Positions 1-6,586 of a stretch of 14,467 bases of DNA are shown here, piece after piece. The position numbers and the translations under genes were made by a program. Source of the stretch: UBA2040 sp047637535 (GTDB taxonomy: Bacteria > Bacteroidota > Bacteroidia > Flavobacteriales_D > Crocinitomicaceae); assembly GCA_047637535.1 (NCBI GenBank), contig JBLIKY010000037.1, positions 1-14,467 on the forward strand, given 5' to 3'. Numbering within the stretch: the stretch's first letter is position 1; each line of letters starts with the position of its first letter. A model generated the notes under the pieces. It ran no database searches. It had not been told where the DNA came from and was given only the letters and a program-made list of their open reading frames with translations.

Positions 1-1017
1 AATGAAGGTGCCGTAAGGTTTGGACTTGGAGCCATAAAAGGCCTTGGACAAGGTCCCGTTGAAAATATAATGTTGGAAAGGAAAGAGAATGGTTCGTTTT
101 CTAATGTTTTTGAGTTTACCAAAAGAGTCAATCTTAGAGTTTGTAACAAAAAAGCCATGGAAAGTCTAGCCTATTCTGGAGGTTTTGATTCCTTTAAAGG
201 CGTACATAGAGCTCAATATTTTTATGATGATGGTTCGGGAAGATCCTTCCTTGAAAACGCAGTAAAATACGGAGCTAATTATCAGGATAGTTTAAATTCT
301 TCTCAAGCTTCTTTGTTTGGGGAGGCCTCTGGTACGACAATGCCCGAACCAGTAATTCCAGCAACTGAAGAGTGGCATAGCTCCTATAAGCTCAATCGAG
401 AAAAAGAGATGGTAGGGATTTTTATTTCCGGTCACCCTCTTGACGATTACAAGGTTGAAATAGATGCTTTTTGCAAAGGAAGTATTGCTGATATTAAAGA
501 TTTAAAGAAAAACCTAGGTCGTGAGCTGACTTTTGCTGCAATTGTTAATCTGGCTGAGCACAGGGTTTCAAAACACGGAGATCCCTTTGGTAAGGTCTTT
601 ATTGAGGACTATACCGACTCACACGACTTGTTTTTCTGGAAAGAAACCTACCTCAAATACAAACATTTCCTTCAAGAAAATCTATTCATCGCCGTTTCGG
701 GTAGAATTGAGGTTCCGTTTAGAAGAAAAGATCCGGAGTTTGTGGTTCATAGCATTGAATTGCTAAACGAATTGAGAGATAAAAAAGTCAAAAATCTCGA
801 AATGAGGATAAATGCCCGTTCTTTAGATCAAGGAATGATATCGAGTTTATTGAAGATTTGTGAAGGAAATCCAGGCGAATGTCCAATAAGTTTTGTTGTA
901 TACGACGAACTAACCGGAATGAAAGTCAAAATGCCTTCAAGAAATATGAAAATTAGTCCTTCAAACAAGTTTATAAAGGAAATCAAGGAGAAAAAGATTG
1001 ATTTTGAGTTGAATTAA
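1..1017 (+). CDS. dnaE: DNA polymerase III alpha subunit, C-terminal part (5' truncated by window edge)
   Basis: This is the catalytic subunit of the replicative DNA polymerase; 338 residues are visible and the polymerase core lies left of the window. The frame is open from base 1 and begins with a typical fingers/HhH segment (VRFGLGAIKGLG, residues 5-16). A second helix-hairpin-helix-like stretch follows (residues about 40-65, ESLAYSGGFDSF). A QASLF pentapeptide at bases 304-318 matches the internal beta-clamp-binding motif of DnaE. An OB-fold (residues about 150-245, starting GRELTFAAIVNLAEHR) and a basic C-terminal tail, which in the family contacts tau, complete the protein. The stop TAA at 1015-1017 overlaps the stop of the convergent gene in the shared bases TTAA, so there is no room for a terminator between them. 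Identification is from family recognition of these blocks in order and is secure. Confidence 0.95.
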   Translation, partial: NEGAVRFGLGAIKGLGQGPVENIMLERKENGSFSNVFEFTKRVNLRVCNKKAMESLAYSGGFDSFKGVHRAQYFYDDGSGRSFLENAVKYGANYQDSLNSSQASLFGEASGTTMPEPVIPATEEWHSSYKLNREKEMVGIFISGHPLDDYKVEIDAFCKGSIADIKDLKKNLGRELTFAAIVNLAEHRVSKHGDPFGKVFIEDYTDSHDLFFWKETYLKYKHFLQENLFIAVSGRIEVPFRRKDPEFVVHSIELLNELRDKKVKNLEMRINARSLDQGMISSLLKICEGNPGECPISFVVYDELTGMKVKMPSRNMKISPSNKFIKEIKEKKIDFELN

Positions 1018-1889
1018 TCTAGAATTTGTTTTAAAATCTGAAGCTCTTCTAATTTCTGAGCATTGCCAACCTCTTTGAATGAATTGATGAGGTTGTTTAT
1101 CATCCTTTTGATGATTTGAGTATGCGAGCATGGTTCAAAAAACCCTCTCAAATGAGCGGTATTTATTGAAGTCAAAAACTGTTTTATTTCTGAATCATCA
1201 AAAAGACTCCCTTTGGAAAAAGCGTTAATGTAGAAAAGCACACCGTGAGAATTTTGTTCGCCTATGGCCTTTAAACTGTGATTTTCATCCATATATGCCA
1301 GTACAAAATGGTTTGGCAAATTCACTCCGTAAATAGGTAGTTTCAACTCTTGTGCGATAACGCTATACAAGATAGAAAGGGACAAGGGATTGCCACGCTT
1401 CATTTCCAAAACAGTGTTGATATAACTATTAAGCGGGGAGTGGTAGTGCTTTGAATCTCCTTTGAAGCCGTATTTGCCGTAAAATACTTTGTTGAATATC
1501 CGCACTTTTTCCATTGCGGTATTTTTTAGGCTTAATTCTAACCAAATGGCTTGTTTTATTTCTTGAATTTCTTCAAAAATTAAATCTCTTTCCAATCCTG
1601 GATATTGAAATTGAGAAAGAATCAATGCCCCTTCTAACAATTCTTTATTATCTGATGCGTGCCATTTGGAAAGCAATCCACAAACTTCTTCAAATTGAAT
1701 GTCGTGAATAATGTCTTCGATTCGACTTTGAAATAGTATACCAAAATCTTCTTCTTCCCATGACATTTCCAAAAAAGGGATGGCCTCCTTTCCGCAATCA
1801 ATGAGTTTTGATCGGATGTGCGAAAACACAATCTCGTCTGGATCTTCGACCAATCTTATTAAAGCTTTTAAATGACTATGTTTTGACAT
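1014..1889 (-). CDS. SirB1-family transglutaminase-like protein (Transglut_core2)
   Basis: This is a 291-residue protein of the SirB1/UPF0162 family, whose biochemical role is not well defined. The N-terminal half (about 1-130) is helical and repeat-like, with a family-typical LVEDPDEIVFSHI opening. The C-terminal half carries the transglutaminase-like core: SPLNSYINTVLE (151-162), GNPLSLSILY (166-175) and GVNLPNHFVLAY (188-199). The position where true transglutaminases have the catalytic Cys is Ser here, which is usual for this family, so enzyme activity should not be assumed. I chose the ATG at 1887-1889. The frame could begin three codons earlier at a TTG, but the exact -7-like motif TAGCTTTG lies at 1903-1896 and would put the transcript start almost at the ATG. 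Its 3' end shares TTAA with the dnaE stop. Family call is firm, function open. Confidence 0.85.
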   Translation of the reverse strand: MSKHSHLKALIRLVEDPDEIVFSHIRSKLIDCGKEAIPFLEMSWEEEDFGILFQSRIEDIIHDIQFEEVCGLLSKWHASDNKELLEGALILSQFQYPGLERDLIFEEIQEIKQAIWLELSLKNTAMEKVRIFNKVFYGKYGFKGDSKHYHSPLNSYINTVLEMKRGNPLSLSILYSVIAQELKLPIYGVNLPNHFVLAYMDENHSLKAIGEQNSHGVLFYINAFSKGSLFDDSEIKQFLTSINTAHLRGFFEPCSHTQIIKRMINNLINSFKEVGNAQKLEELQILKQILD

Positions 1890-1895
1890 ACAATA

Positions 1896-1903
1896 CAAAG
1901 CTA
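1896..1903 (-). promoter_or_regulatory. Putative Bacteroidota -7 promoter element of the SirB1-like gene
   Basis: Read on the minus strand these bases are TAGCTTTG, an exact match to the Bacteroidota primary-sigma -7 consensus TAnnTTTG. It ends six bases before the ATG at 1889, so the predicted transcript would be leaderless or nearly so. I see no clear TTG at the -33 position. Exact matches to a six-base pattern occur by chance several times in a window this AT-rich, so the call rests on position. Confidence 0.4.
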
Positions 1904-2016
1904 CTTACAAAACTCATTGTTAAAATCACTGTTCAGATTTACTTATAAAAGTTCGTTTGTTAATTGTTGATAATGATGTCATTAATGTCTTGGACAACAA
2001 TTAAGATAAATAAAAG

Positions 2017-2047
2017 AAGGTGTTTTTGAAACAAACCTTGTTTTTTT
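2017..2047 (+). terminator. Weak terminator-like hairpin with T tract
   Basis: AAGGT (2017-2021) pairs with ACCTT (2035-2039) and GTTT (2022-2025) pairs with AAAC (2029-2032), leaving a three-base loop and a two-base bulge. A run of seven T follows at 2041-2047 after one G. The orientation is plus-strand. There is no plus-strand gene between here and the end of dnaE, about 1 kb upstream. The low-GC stem makes this a tentative call. Confidence 0.4.
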
Positions 2048-2102
2048 ACGTTAATATTACAAAAGCTATTGATTTCAATCTACAGGTTATTAATGCTTTA
2101 TT

Positions 2103-2137
2103 AAGGGTTTTCAGTTCGCTGTGAACCCTTTTTATTT
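2103..2137 (+). terminator. Rho-independent terminator without an obvious upstream gene
   Basis: AAGGGTT (2103-2109) pairs with AACCCTT (2124-2130). An inner CAG/CTG helix closes a TTCG loop (2115-2118), separated by one T.G wobble and one T.T mismatch. The tail is TTTTTATTT. On the minus strand the stem is not followed by a comparable T tract, so the direction is plus. It sits 76 bases before the ATG of the lipoprotein gene and has no annotated plus-strand gene directly upstream. It could end a small RNA, act as a leader attenuator, or stop dnaE read-through. Confidence 0.65.
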
Positions 2138-2212
2138 GCACTACAATCCACGATAACAAAGAAAAAACCTTATTTTGGTATGATTCTAGTTACCAATAAA
2201 GAAATAAACGTC

Positions 2213-2578
2213 ATGAAAATCGCAATTATCACTTTGAGTTTAGTTTTAGTATCCTGCGCAAGCCATCGAGAAAGAAAAGCGGCTCAAGTTGTTGAAGAAC
2301 CAGAAACAGAAGTAGTCTCTCAGGGACGTCCTCAAAAAGGAGAACCTGTGGACAATACTATATATGGAACTGTTGAATTATCAAAGGACGCTTGTGATGT
2401 TTTGATTAATACTCGAGAAGGAGATATCGTTTTTAGCATCTATCCAATCGGACTTTCAGATAAGTATAAAATTGAAGGTTTAAAAATGACTTTTAATTAT
2501 AATCTAAGTCGTGCTCAGTCTCCTGATGGCTGCAATGCAACGAAAATCGCCGTATTGACAGATATTAAGGTTCAATAA
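2213..2578 (+). CDS. Small lipoprotein of unknown function
   Basis: This is a 121-residue secreted lipoprotein. The chosen start at 2213 gives a textbook type II signal peptide: MK, a hydrophobic stretch IAIITLSLVLV, and lipobox LVSC with Cys15 as the lipidated residue. An ATG at 2180 in the same frame would put 11 polar residues before the signal and is less likely. After the Cys comes ASHRE, with no acidic surface-export signal, so a periplasm-facing anchor is the simpler guess. Residues 17-48 are low-complexity and charged. The folded part (about 50-121) is beta-rich and has two cysteines (61 and 107) that could form a disulfide, plus a KYKIEGLKMTFNYNLSRA stretch that looks like a conserved core. 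I do not recognise a named domain. Its last 14 bases overlap the 3' end of the convergent phospholipase gene. Confidence 0.8.
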   Translation: MKIAIITLSLVLVSCASHRERKAAQVVEEPETEVVSQGRPQKGEPVDNTIYGTVELSKDACDVLINTREGDIVFSIYPIGLSDKYKIEGLKMTFNYNLSRAQSPDGCNATKIAVLTDIKVQ

Positions 2579-4835
2579 CAGGTTGGTTTAAAGCCCTTCT
2601 TAACTGTGATACAGCGTGTTGATTGTCCCTACTGTTGAAGGCTTCCTTGATCTTTTTCTTTTCTTGACTCGTTAAATGCCAGGAAAGAGATATTAAATCC
2701 TTTTTGTTTTCTCTCAGATTAAAGCTTATTAAATCAACAGGAAAATCAAATTCATTTGCCCCGATTTTCATTAATTGCTCTTGATCAAAATCTTGAGTTT
2801 TTGGAAAGTTGCTGTACATGTTCCCAAATGGCAAGGTGAATTTTTTAAACAACGAGACTGGAGCGTATTCATCATTTTCCAATACTTTCTTAGTGTCGCG
2901 TATTTGAATCAAAATCACACCAGATGTATTGTTTGTAATCCATTCTTTTAAAACGTGCATGTATTCAAAGGAAATCTTGGCTCCGTAATTATCCCTCAAA
3001 CCAGCATCCATCAATTGCACTTCAGGTTTTGTGGGAAGTGTTACCATAGGCAAAACAAATGGGAAGGTGGCACTTGCTCTCATGACCGAACTAAATCTAA
3101 TACTAGAAGGATTTGAATTTTTGAAGTAGCTTAAATAATCTATGTTTTCAAAACTATTGTTGGCTCTAGAAGGACCGCCTTCGCTTTGAGTTAAAAAGTT
3201 CAACGGTTGTGACGCAATCAATAATCTTCTACCGTCATTTACAATTGTAGGGCTAAAAATCATCATTGGAACATTGGCCAGGCGTTCATGTTTTTGATAG
3301 TACTTAAGATTTACATTCAATAAATCATTTGTGTTATCGTGTAATTGCTTTTCAAAGGCATAGGCCCTATCGATTGTATATTCTGCACCGTCAATAGTTG
3401 TTTTTTGATACCTAAAGAAAAGGTCATTGACACACAACGCAAAAGCCAAACTATTTAATACGTCCTTGCCGATATTATCAGCATATACAGGGTCAAAAGG
3501 ATTATCGAGTTTACCCATCTGATTTTGGAGGTGAATCTCACGATAATACGCCGCTCCAATCATACCTCCAGAGGCACCGGAAATTAAATGGGTATGTCTA
3601 GAGACTTGATGGTCAAATTCTTTATCGAGGTTTTGCAACACATTAACCACCCACATTGCACTTCTTGAACCACCACCAGAAACATTCAGAAGAATCATTT
3701 TAGGTTTTTTGAGTCCGGTCTTCTTTTTCCAGTTTTCAAGAATTTTAAGAATGTTGCTTTTTGTTGTTTGCTTGTAATAATCAGCGTTCGATGACTTTTC
3801 TATGGATTTTATCGAGTATTCTGGACGAGTATCGGGTTTATATGAAATTCCGTAGGCGTAATTCTTGTAATTAAAAAAAGGGGTGTGAATCGATAAAACG
3901 TTCATCGTGACAAAAATTAATATCATTACAGGATAAGCCCATTTTTGTAGCCACGAAACGAGTGCTGAAAAAAGCATGAGTACAATCGTAAGCAAGAGGA
4001 TAATGCTAACAGCCGCTGGAATTTCAAAATAAGTATAACCACGAAATAGTCCCAAGCCAACAAAGCTTAACAAGGCTACCGTCTCGAAAAGAGTGGCGTT
4101 TACTTTGTTTTTTTGATAAATTTTATTGAGAACTTCTTTTTTGTAATGTTGACCACTACGACTAGAATAAAACTTAAAGCCCTTGCCTAAATAAAGATAG
4201 GTTCGTTCATTATGAATATAATGCTTCTTTTTCTCCCGAGTTGGAATTATGGTCTTAACGACTTTTTCTTCATCGATTTCTTGGCTTAAATCAAGGATAC
4301 TCCTTGCCGATCTTGCGTTCATTCTAAAGAAATAGACAAAGGAGAAAAGCAGAAACAATGAATATCCCACTAAATAGGCTAGCACATATTGGAAAATGGT
4401 TCCAGCAGTTGCAAATTCTTCGTTGTACTGAAAACGGCTAAATTGAACTATGAAAATAACATTAAAAGCAAAGGGAATAAGCGCATTGTTTATACAGAAT
4501 TTATAGAAAGGCCTACTTAATGTTGCGAGAAATGAAAATGATGGGGCTAATCGGATATAGGAATAGGTATTAAAGCCCATTGTAAATCCACCAATCGAGA
4601 ATCCGAGGAGTAAAAAAGACCAATTGCTAATTTCGCCCAAATATTCTGGAGAGAAAAAGAGTAGGGGGATGCCGAAATTAGATGCGATTACGTCGAGTAC
4701 AATTCCAAAAAGAAGAACCCAATATAGTAAGGAAAGCAAATTGTATTTAAGATGGGCAATCAACAATTGAAATGGGAATAGACTTGTGATTGTCTTAAAT
4801 GCTTCACCGATTTTATTCTTGATTCCCATGCACAT
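2565..4835 (-). CDS. Membrane-anchored patatin-like phospholipase
   Basis: This 756-residue protein has two parts. The first about 315 residues hold roughly seven hydrophobic segments (near 30-60, 71-90, 115-132, 146-171, 248-265, 272-295 and 300-316), with a basic cytosolic-looking loop at about 172-245. The C-terminal half is a patatin-type serine hydrolase: oxyanion-hole motif GGGSR at 387-391, nucleophile elbow GASGG at 420-424 with Ser422, and the catalytic-dyad Asp610 in MDAGLRDNYG. Family members cleave acyl chains from (phospho)lipids; the substrate here cannot be read from sequence. It is the last gene of the thioesterase-ureohydrolase-phospholipase run, 49 bases after the preceding stop, and is convergent with the small lipoprotein gene. 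Two closely spaced ATGs (codons 1 and 3) are possible starts. The hydrolase call is firm; the role of the membrane half is unknown. Confidence 0.85.
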   Translation of the reverse strand: MCMGIKNKIGEAFKTITSLFPFQLLIAHLKYNLLSLLYWVLLFGIVLDVIASNFGIPLLFFSPEYLGEISNWSFLLLGFSIGGFTMGFNTYSYIRLAPSFSFLATLSRPFYKFCINNALIPFAFNVIFIVQFSRFQYNEEFATAGTIFQYVLAYLVGYSLFLLFSFVYFFRMNARSARSILDLSQEIDEEKVVKTIIPTREKKKHYIHNERTYLYLGKGFKFYSSRSGQHYKKEVLNKIYQKNKVNATLFETVALLSFVGLGLFRGYTYFEIPAAVSIILLLTIVLMLFSALVSWLQKWAYPVMILIFVTMNVLSIHTPFFNYKNYAYGISYKPDTRPEYSIKSIEKSSNADYYKQTTKSNILKILENWKKKTGLKKPKMILLNVSGGGSRSAMWVVNVLQNLDKEFDHQVSRHTHLISGASGGMIGAAYYREIHLQNQMGKLDNPFDPVYADNIGKDVLNSLAFALCVNDLFFRYQKTTIDGAEYTIDRAYAFEKQLHDNTNDLLNVNLKYYQKHERLANVPMMIFSPTIVNDGRRLLIASQPLNFLTQSEGGPSRANNSFENIDYLSYFKNSNPSSIRFSSVMRASATFPFVLPMVTLPTKPEVQLMDAGLRDNYGAKISFEYMHVLKEWITNNTSGVILIQIRDTKKVLENDEYAPVSLFKKFTLPFGNMYSNFPKTQDFDQEQLMKIGANEFDFPVDLISFNLRENKKDLISLSWHLTSQEKKKIKEAFNSRDNQHAVSQLRRALNQPVIEP

Positions 4836-4884
4836 AAATATAACTATAAAACCAGTGTTGATGGTAGTGTTTACAGAGATTTAG

Positions 4885-5820
4885 TTAAATAATTTGTTGC
4901 TTTATAAAATCGAGTACCAAATAACTAAGGGTTTTTCCGTACCACTTGTTTTCTTCTTCAGTTAATGGCGCTCCTTCAGGAAGGTGCAAGGAGCTGATAG
5001 ATCTGGTTTTACCCGTTAATCTTATTATTCTTCTAATTTCTTCAATATTGAAACCAGAAGGAGTAAAGGCCGAACAGGGCATATTCGCGATCGAATCCAA
5101 ATCAATGTCCAATAATAGATTGTCCCCATTTGGAATAGCACTGCACTGATTTTCTATATCGTCCAAAAAGGATTGTGAATTATCTAGGTAATCCTCAAAA
5201 AAGGAGTGCTTGCAATTGTTGCTCTTTAAGAAGTCAAGTAAGAATTGGTTGTTGTAATTTTCATGTAAGCCGAAAACGGAATAGCTTTTGAGTGATTTTT
5301 CCTCAAGTGCAAATGAAAACGGATTGCCACTGTGTCTTTGATCGGTTTTTCGACAATCGGCATGTGGGTCAATATTAATTGAATGAGTACTTCCTTTTTT
5401 AGAAAAGTGCTTGATGATTGGGTATGCATTGTTATGTCCTCCACCAATTACTATTAACTTTTGATGGGGCAGAAGGTGTTCGTTAAGTGTTTTGTATACC
5501 AATTCATCCAATTCCGGAACACAATTTTGATTATTGAAATCATTCAACTGAATAATTTCTCCTATGACAGCTATTTTGGCTCTTTCTATAAATGAATTGT
5601 GTTGGGTGTTGCAAAATGTGCTAAGAAAGGAATTGAAACCAAACTTTGCTCCGGGGTTTCCAAGATTAAATTGCGGACCTATATCTTCGGAAATACCTAG
5701 TATTAAAAAGTCCGCCTTACTGGCTTCCTTATAGGTGTAAATCTTTTCTCCTAATCGCGTTTCTCCTGATCGTAAATTGATGGGTAGAGTCTCGTTGGGA
5801 ACAAACTTGAAATTGGCCAT
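4885..5820 (-). CDS. Ureohydrolase (arginase) superfamily protein, probable formimidoylglutamase
   Basis: This 311-residue binuclear-manganese hydrolase keeps the full set of metal ligands. These are GGGHN (126-130, His129), NIDPHAD (149-155, Asp151, His153, Asp155) and LDIDLDS (237-243, Asp238, Asp240). The segment RHSGNPFSFAL (162-172) resembles the HSGTPFRQ region of formimidoylglutamase (HutG) more than arginase or agmatinase. If so, it would hydrolyse N-formimidoyl-L-glutamate to glutamate and formamide in histidine degradation. No other hut genes are present, so the substrate is an inference; arginase-like or guanidino-substrate activity remains possible. Its ATG follows the thioesterase stop after a single base (TAA-C-ATG), indicating translational coupling, and the phospholipase gene follows after 49 bases. 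Confidence 0.8.
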   Translation of the reverse strand: MANFKFVPNETLPINLRSGETRLGEKIYTYKEASKADFLILGISEDIGPQFNLGNPGAKFGFNSFLSTFCNTQHNSFIERAKIAVIGEIIQLNDFNNQNCVPELDELVYKTLNEHLLPHQKLIVIGGGHNNAYPIIKHFSKKGSTHSINIDPHADCRKTDQRHSGNPFSFALEEKSLKSYSVFGLHENYNNQFLLDFLKSNNCKHSFFEDYLDNSQSFLDDIENQCSAIPNGDNLLLDIDLDSIANMPCSAFTPSGFNIEEIRRIIRLTGKTRSISSLHLPEGAPLTEEENKWYGKTLSYLVLDFIKQQII

Positions 5821-5821
5821 G

Positions 5822-6238
5822 TTATAAGAGGTGTTTTAACATTAATTCAGTGAAATTCAACGGAGGTTTGCAGGGACGCATGTTCTCCTTTTTAACAAAT
5901 ACTAAAAGGGTCTGAGCTTCAGCAATTTTGACTCCATTCGCATTGTTTAAATAATAATCAAAAGTAATTTTCGGACCTTCGACTTTAACTATAGAAGTCA
6001 CAACGGTTAATTCGTCATCGTAATACGCGGGGCGAATGTATTTTACAGTAAACTCACTAACAGGAAGCATAACGCCTTGTTTTTCAAGTTCTTTGTAAGA
6101 GAAACCCAGAGACCTTAACGCTTCAACTCTGCCCACTTCGAAGTATTGTGCGTAATTTCCGTAGTAGCAATATCCCATTTGGTCGGTTTCTCCGTAGCGA
6201 ACTCTAACCTTTGTTTGGTGTGTAAAAGAAAATTCCAT
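5822..6238 (-). CDS. YbgC-like hot-dog acyl-CoA thioesterase
   Basis: This is a 138-residue single hot-dog protein of the 4-hydroxybenzoyl-CoA thioesterase/YbgC family, which hydrolyses acyl-CoA thioesters in the cytosol. The signature VRYGETDQMGYCYYGNYAQY starts near residue 12, with the catalytic Asp19 and the following YGNYAQYFEVGR helix; KYIRPAYYDDEL (66-77) is also typical. I chose the ATG at 6236-6238. The open frame extends 27 codons further to a TTG at 6319, but those residues are not family-like, and an exact TACCTTTG -7 motif (6269-6262) would then lie inside the coding region. The gene heads a tightly packed run with the ureohydrolase (one base apart). Substrate chain length cannot be told from sequence. 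Confidence 0.85.
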   Translation of the reverse strand: MEFSFTHQTKVRVRYGETDQMGYCYYGNYAQYFEVGRVEALRSLGFSYKELEKQGVMLPVSEFTVKYIRPAYYDDELTVVTSIVKVEGPKITFDYYLNNANGVKIAEAQTLLVFVKKENMRPCKPPLNFTELMLKHLL

Positions 6239-6261
6239 TTTTGTAATTGTGGGATTGTTAC

Positions 6262-6269
6262 CAAAGGTA
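6262..6269 (-). promoter_or_regulatory. Putative -7 promoter element of the thioesterase operon
   Basis: On the minus strand these bases are TACCTTTG, an exact match to the Bacteroidota -7 consensus TAnnTTTG, 23 bases upstream of the thioesterase ATG. This predicts a leader of about 15-20 nt and argues for the shorter coding start. A run of T lies directly upstream; a clear -33 TTG is not visible. Confidence 0.45.
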
Positions 6270-6482
6270 AAAAAAACTAAATTAGTGTCTCGTTCTCCGT
6301 AGTTGATTACGTACTTCAACTTAAATTGATTACTGTTTCACATCTTAATTATATTTTGTTAGAAAAAAGTGATTTTCGTGTGAAGATTTTCATTTTCAAC
6401 CAATTAAAAACAAGTTATTTTAAGCATGTAAAAATTTCCGTAAAGTCAATAGCAAAACAGTTTTTTTTTTCACTTTTTTATG

Positions 6483-6535
6483 TAAATATTTGTTCACTGA
6501 ATGAAATCGAAAATCGGCCGATTGTTAAATATTTG
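6483..6535. repeat. Two direct copies of TAAATATTTG upstream of dnaA
   Basis: The ten-base string TAAATATTTG occurs at 6483-6492 and again at 6526-6535, 43 bases apart, with a near-palindromic core AAATATTT. They flank the AATCGGCCGATT palindrome. In such AT-rich sequence a short AT repeat can arise by chance, so a role as a binding site is only suggested by the position before dnaA. Confidence 0.35.
6512..6523. promoter_or_regulatory. Perfect palindrome AATCGGCCGATT, candidate operator upstream of dnaA
   Basis: This 12-base perfect inverted repeat is GC-rich in an otherwise very AT-rich spacer and lies 63 bases before the dnaA ATG. A second, related half (AAATCGGCGAT, 6561-6571) recurs about 20 bases before the ATG, repeating AAATCGGC from 6511-6518. 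Together they look like two sites for one DNA-binding protein controlling dnaA. No known operator consensus is recognised. Confidence 0.4.
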
Positions 6536-6586
6536 GATACTAAAAAAGTCCTAAGGTTATAAATCGGCGATAATTAAAGAAATTAA

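Larger units (their letters stand above)
1890..2212. other. Non-coding spacer between divergently oriented genes
   Basis: This AT-rich spacer of roughly 320 bases contains no credible open reading frame. It holds the minus-strand -7 motif next to the SirB1-like gene and two plus-strand terminator-like hairpins (2017-2047 and 2103-2137). A weak -7-like string TTATTTTG, one mismatch from TAnnTTTG, lies at 2170-2177 upstream of the lipoprotein ATG. I do not recognise 6S, SRP, tmRNA or tRNA structure in it. A small RNA of about 60-200 nt ending at one of the hairpins is possible, but no promoter for it is evident. Confidence 0.5.
6239..6586. other. AT-rich spacer between the thioesterase operon and dnaA
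   Basis: This divergent spacer carries the thioesterase -7 motif at its left end, a run of ten T (6461-6470), and the TAAATATTTG and AAATCGGC repeats at its right end. It must also contain the dnaA promoter, but I find no exact TAnnTTTG on the plus strand. No consensus DnaA box (TTATNCACA) is present; the nearest string, TGTTTCACA at 6344-6352, has two mismatches. There is therefore no direct support for a replication origin here, although the AT content and dnaA adjacency would be compatible with one. Confidence 0.5.

Noticed and set aside
2180..2212. Earlier ATG start for the small lipoprotein
   Set aside because: It would place 11 polar residues ahead of a perfect signal peptide; the internal ATG at 2213 fits far better.
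6239..6319. 27-codon N-terminal extension of the thioesterase
   Set aside because: It begins with TTG, is not family-like, and contains the exact -7 motif TACCTTTG.
6326..6562. 78-codon + strand frame upstream of dnaA
   Set aside because: It starts with TTG, is rich in residues expected from AT-rich non-coding DNA, overlaps the divergent promoter region and the palindrome, and resembles no family.
6239..6586. Replication origin next to dnaA
   Set aside because: There is no cluster of DnaA boxes, not even one with a single mismatch that I could find; AT-richness alone is not enough.
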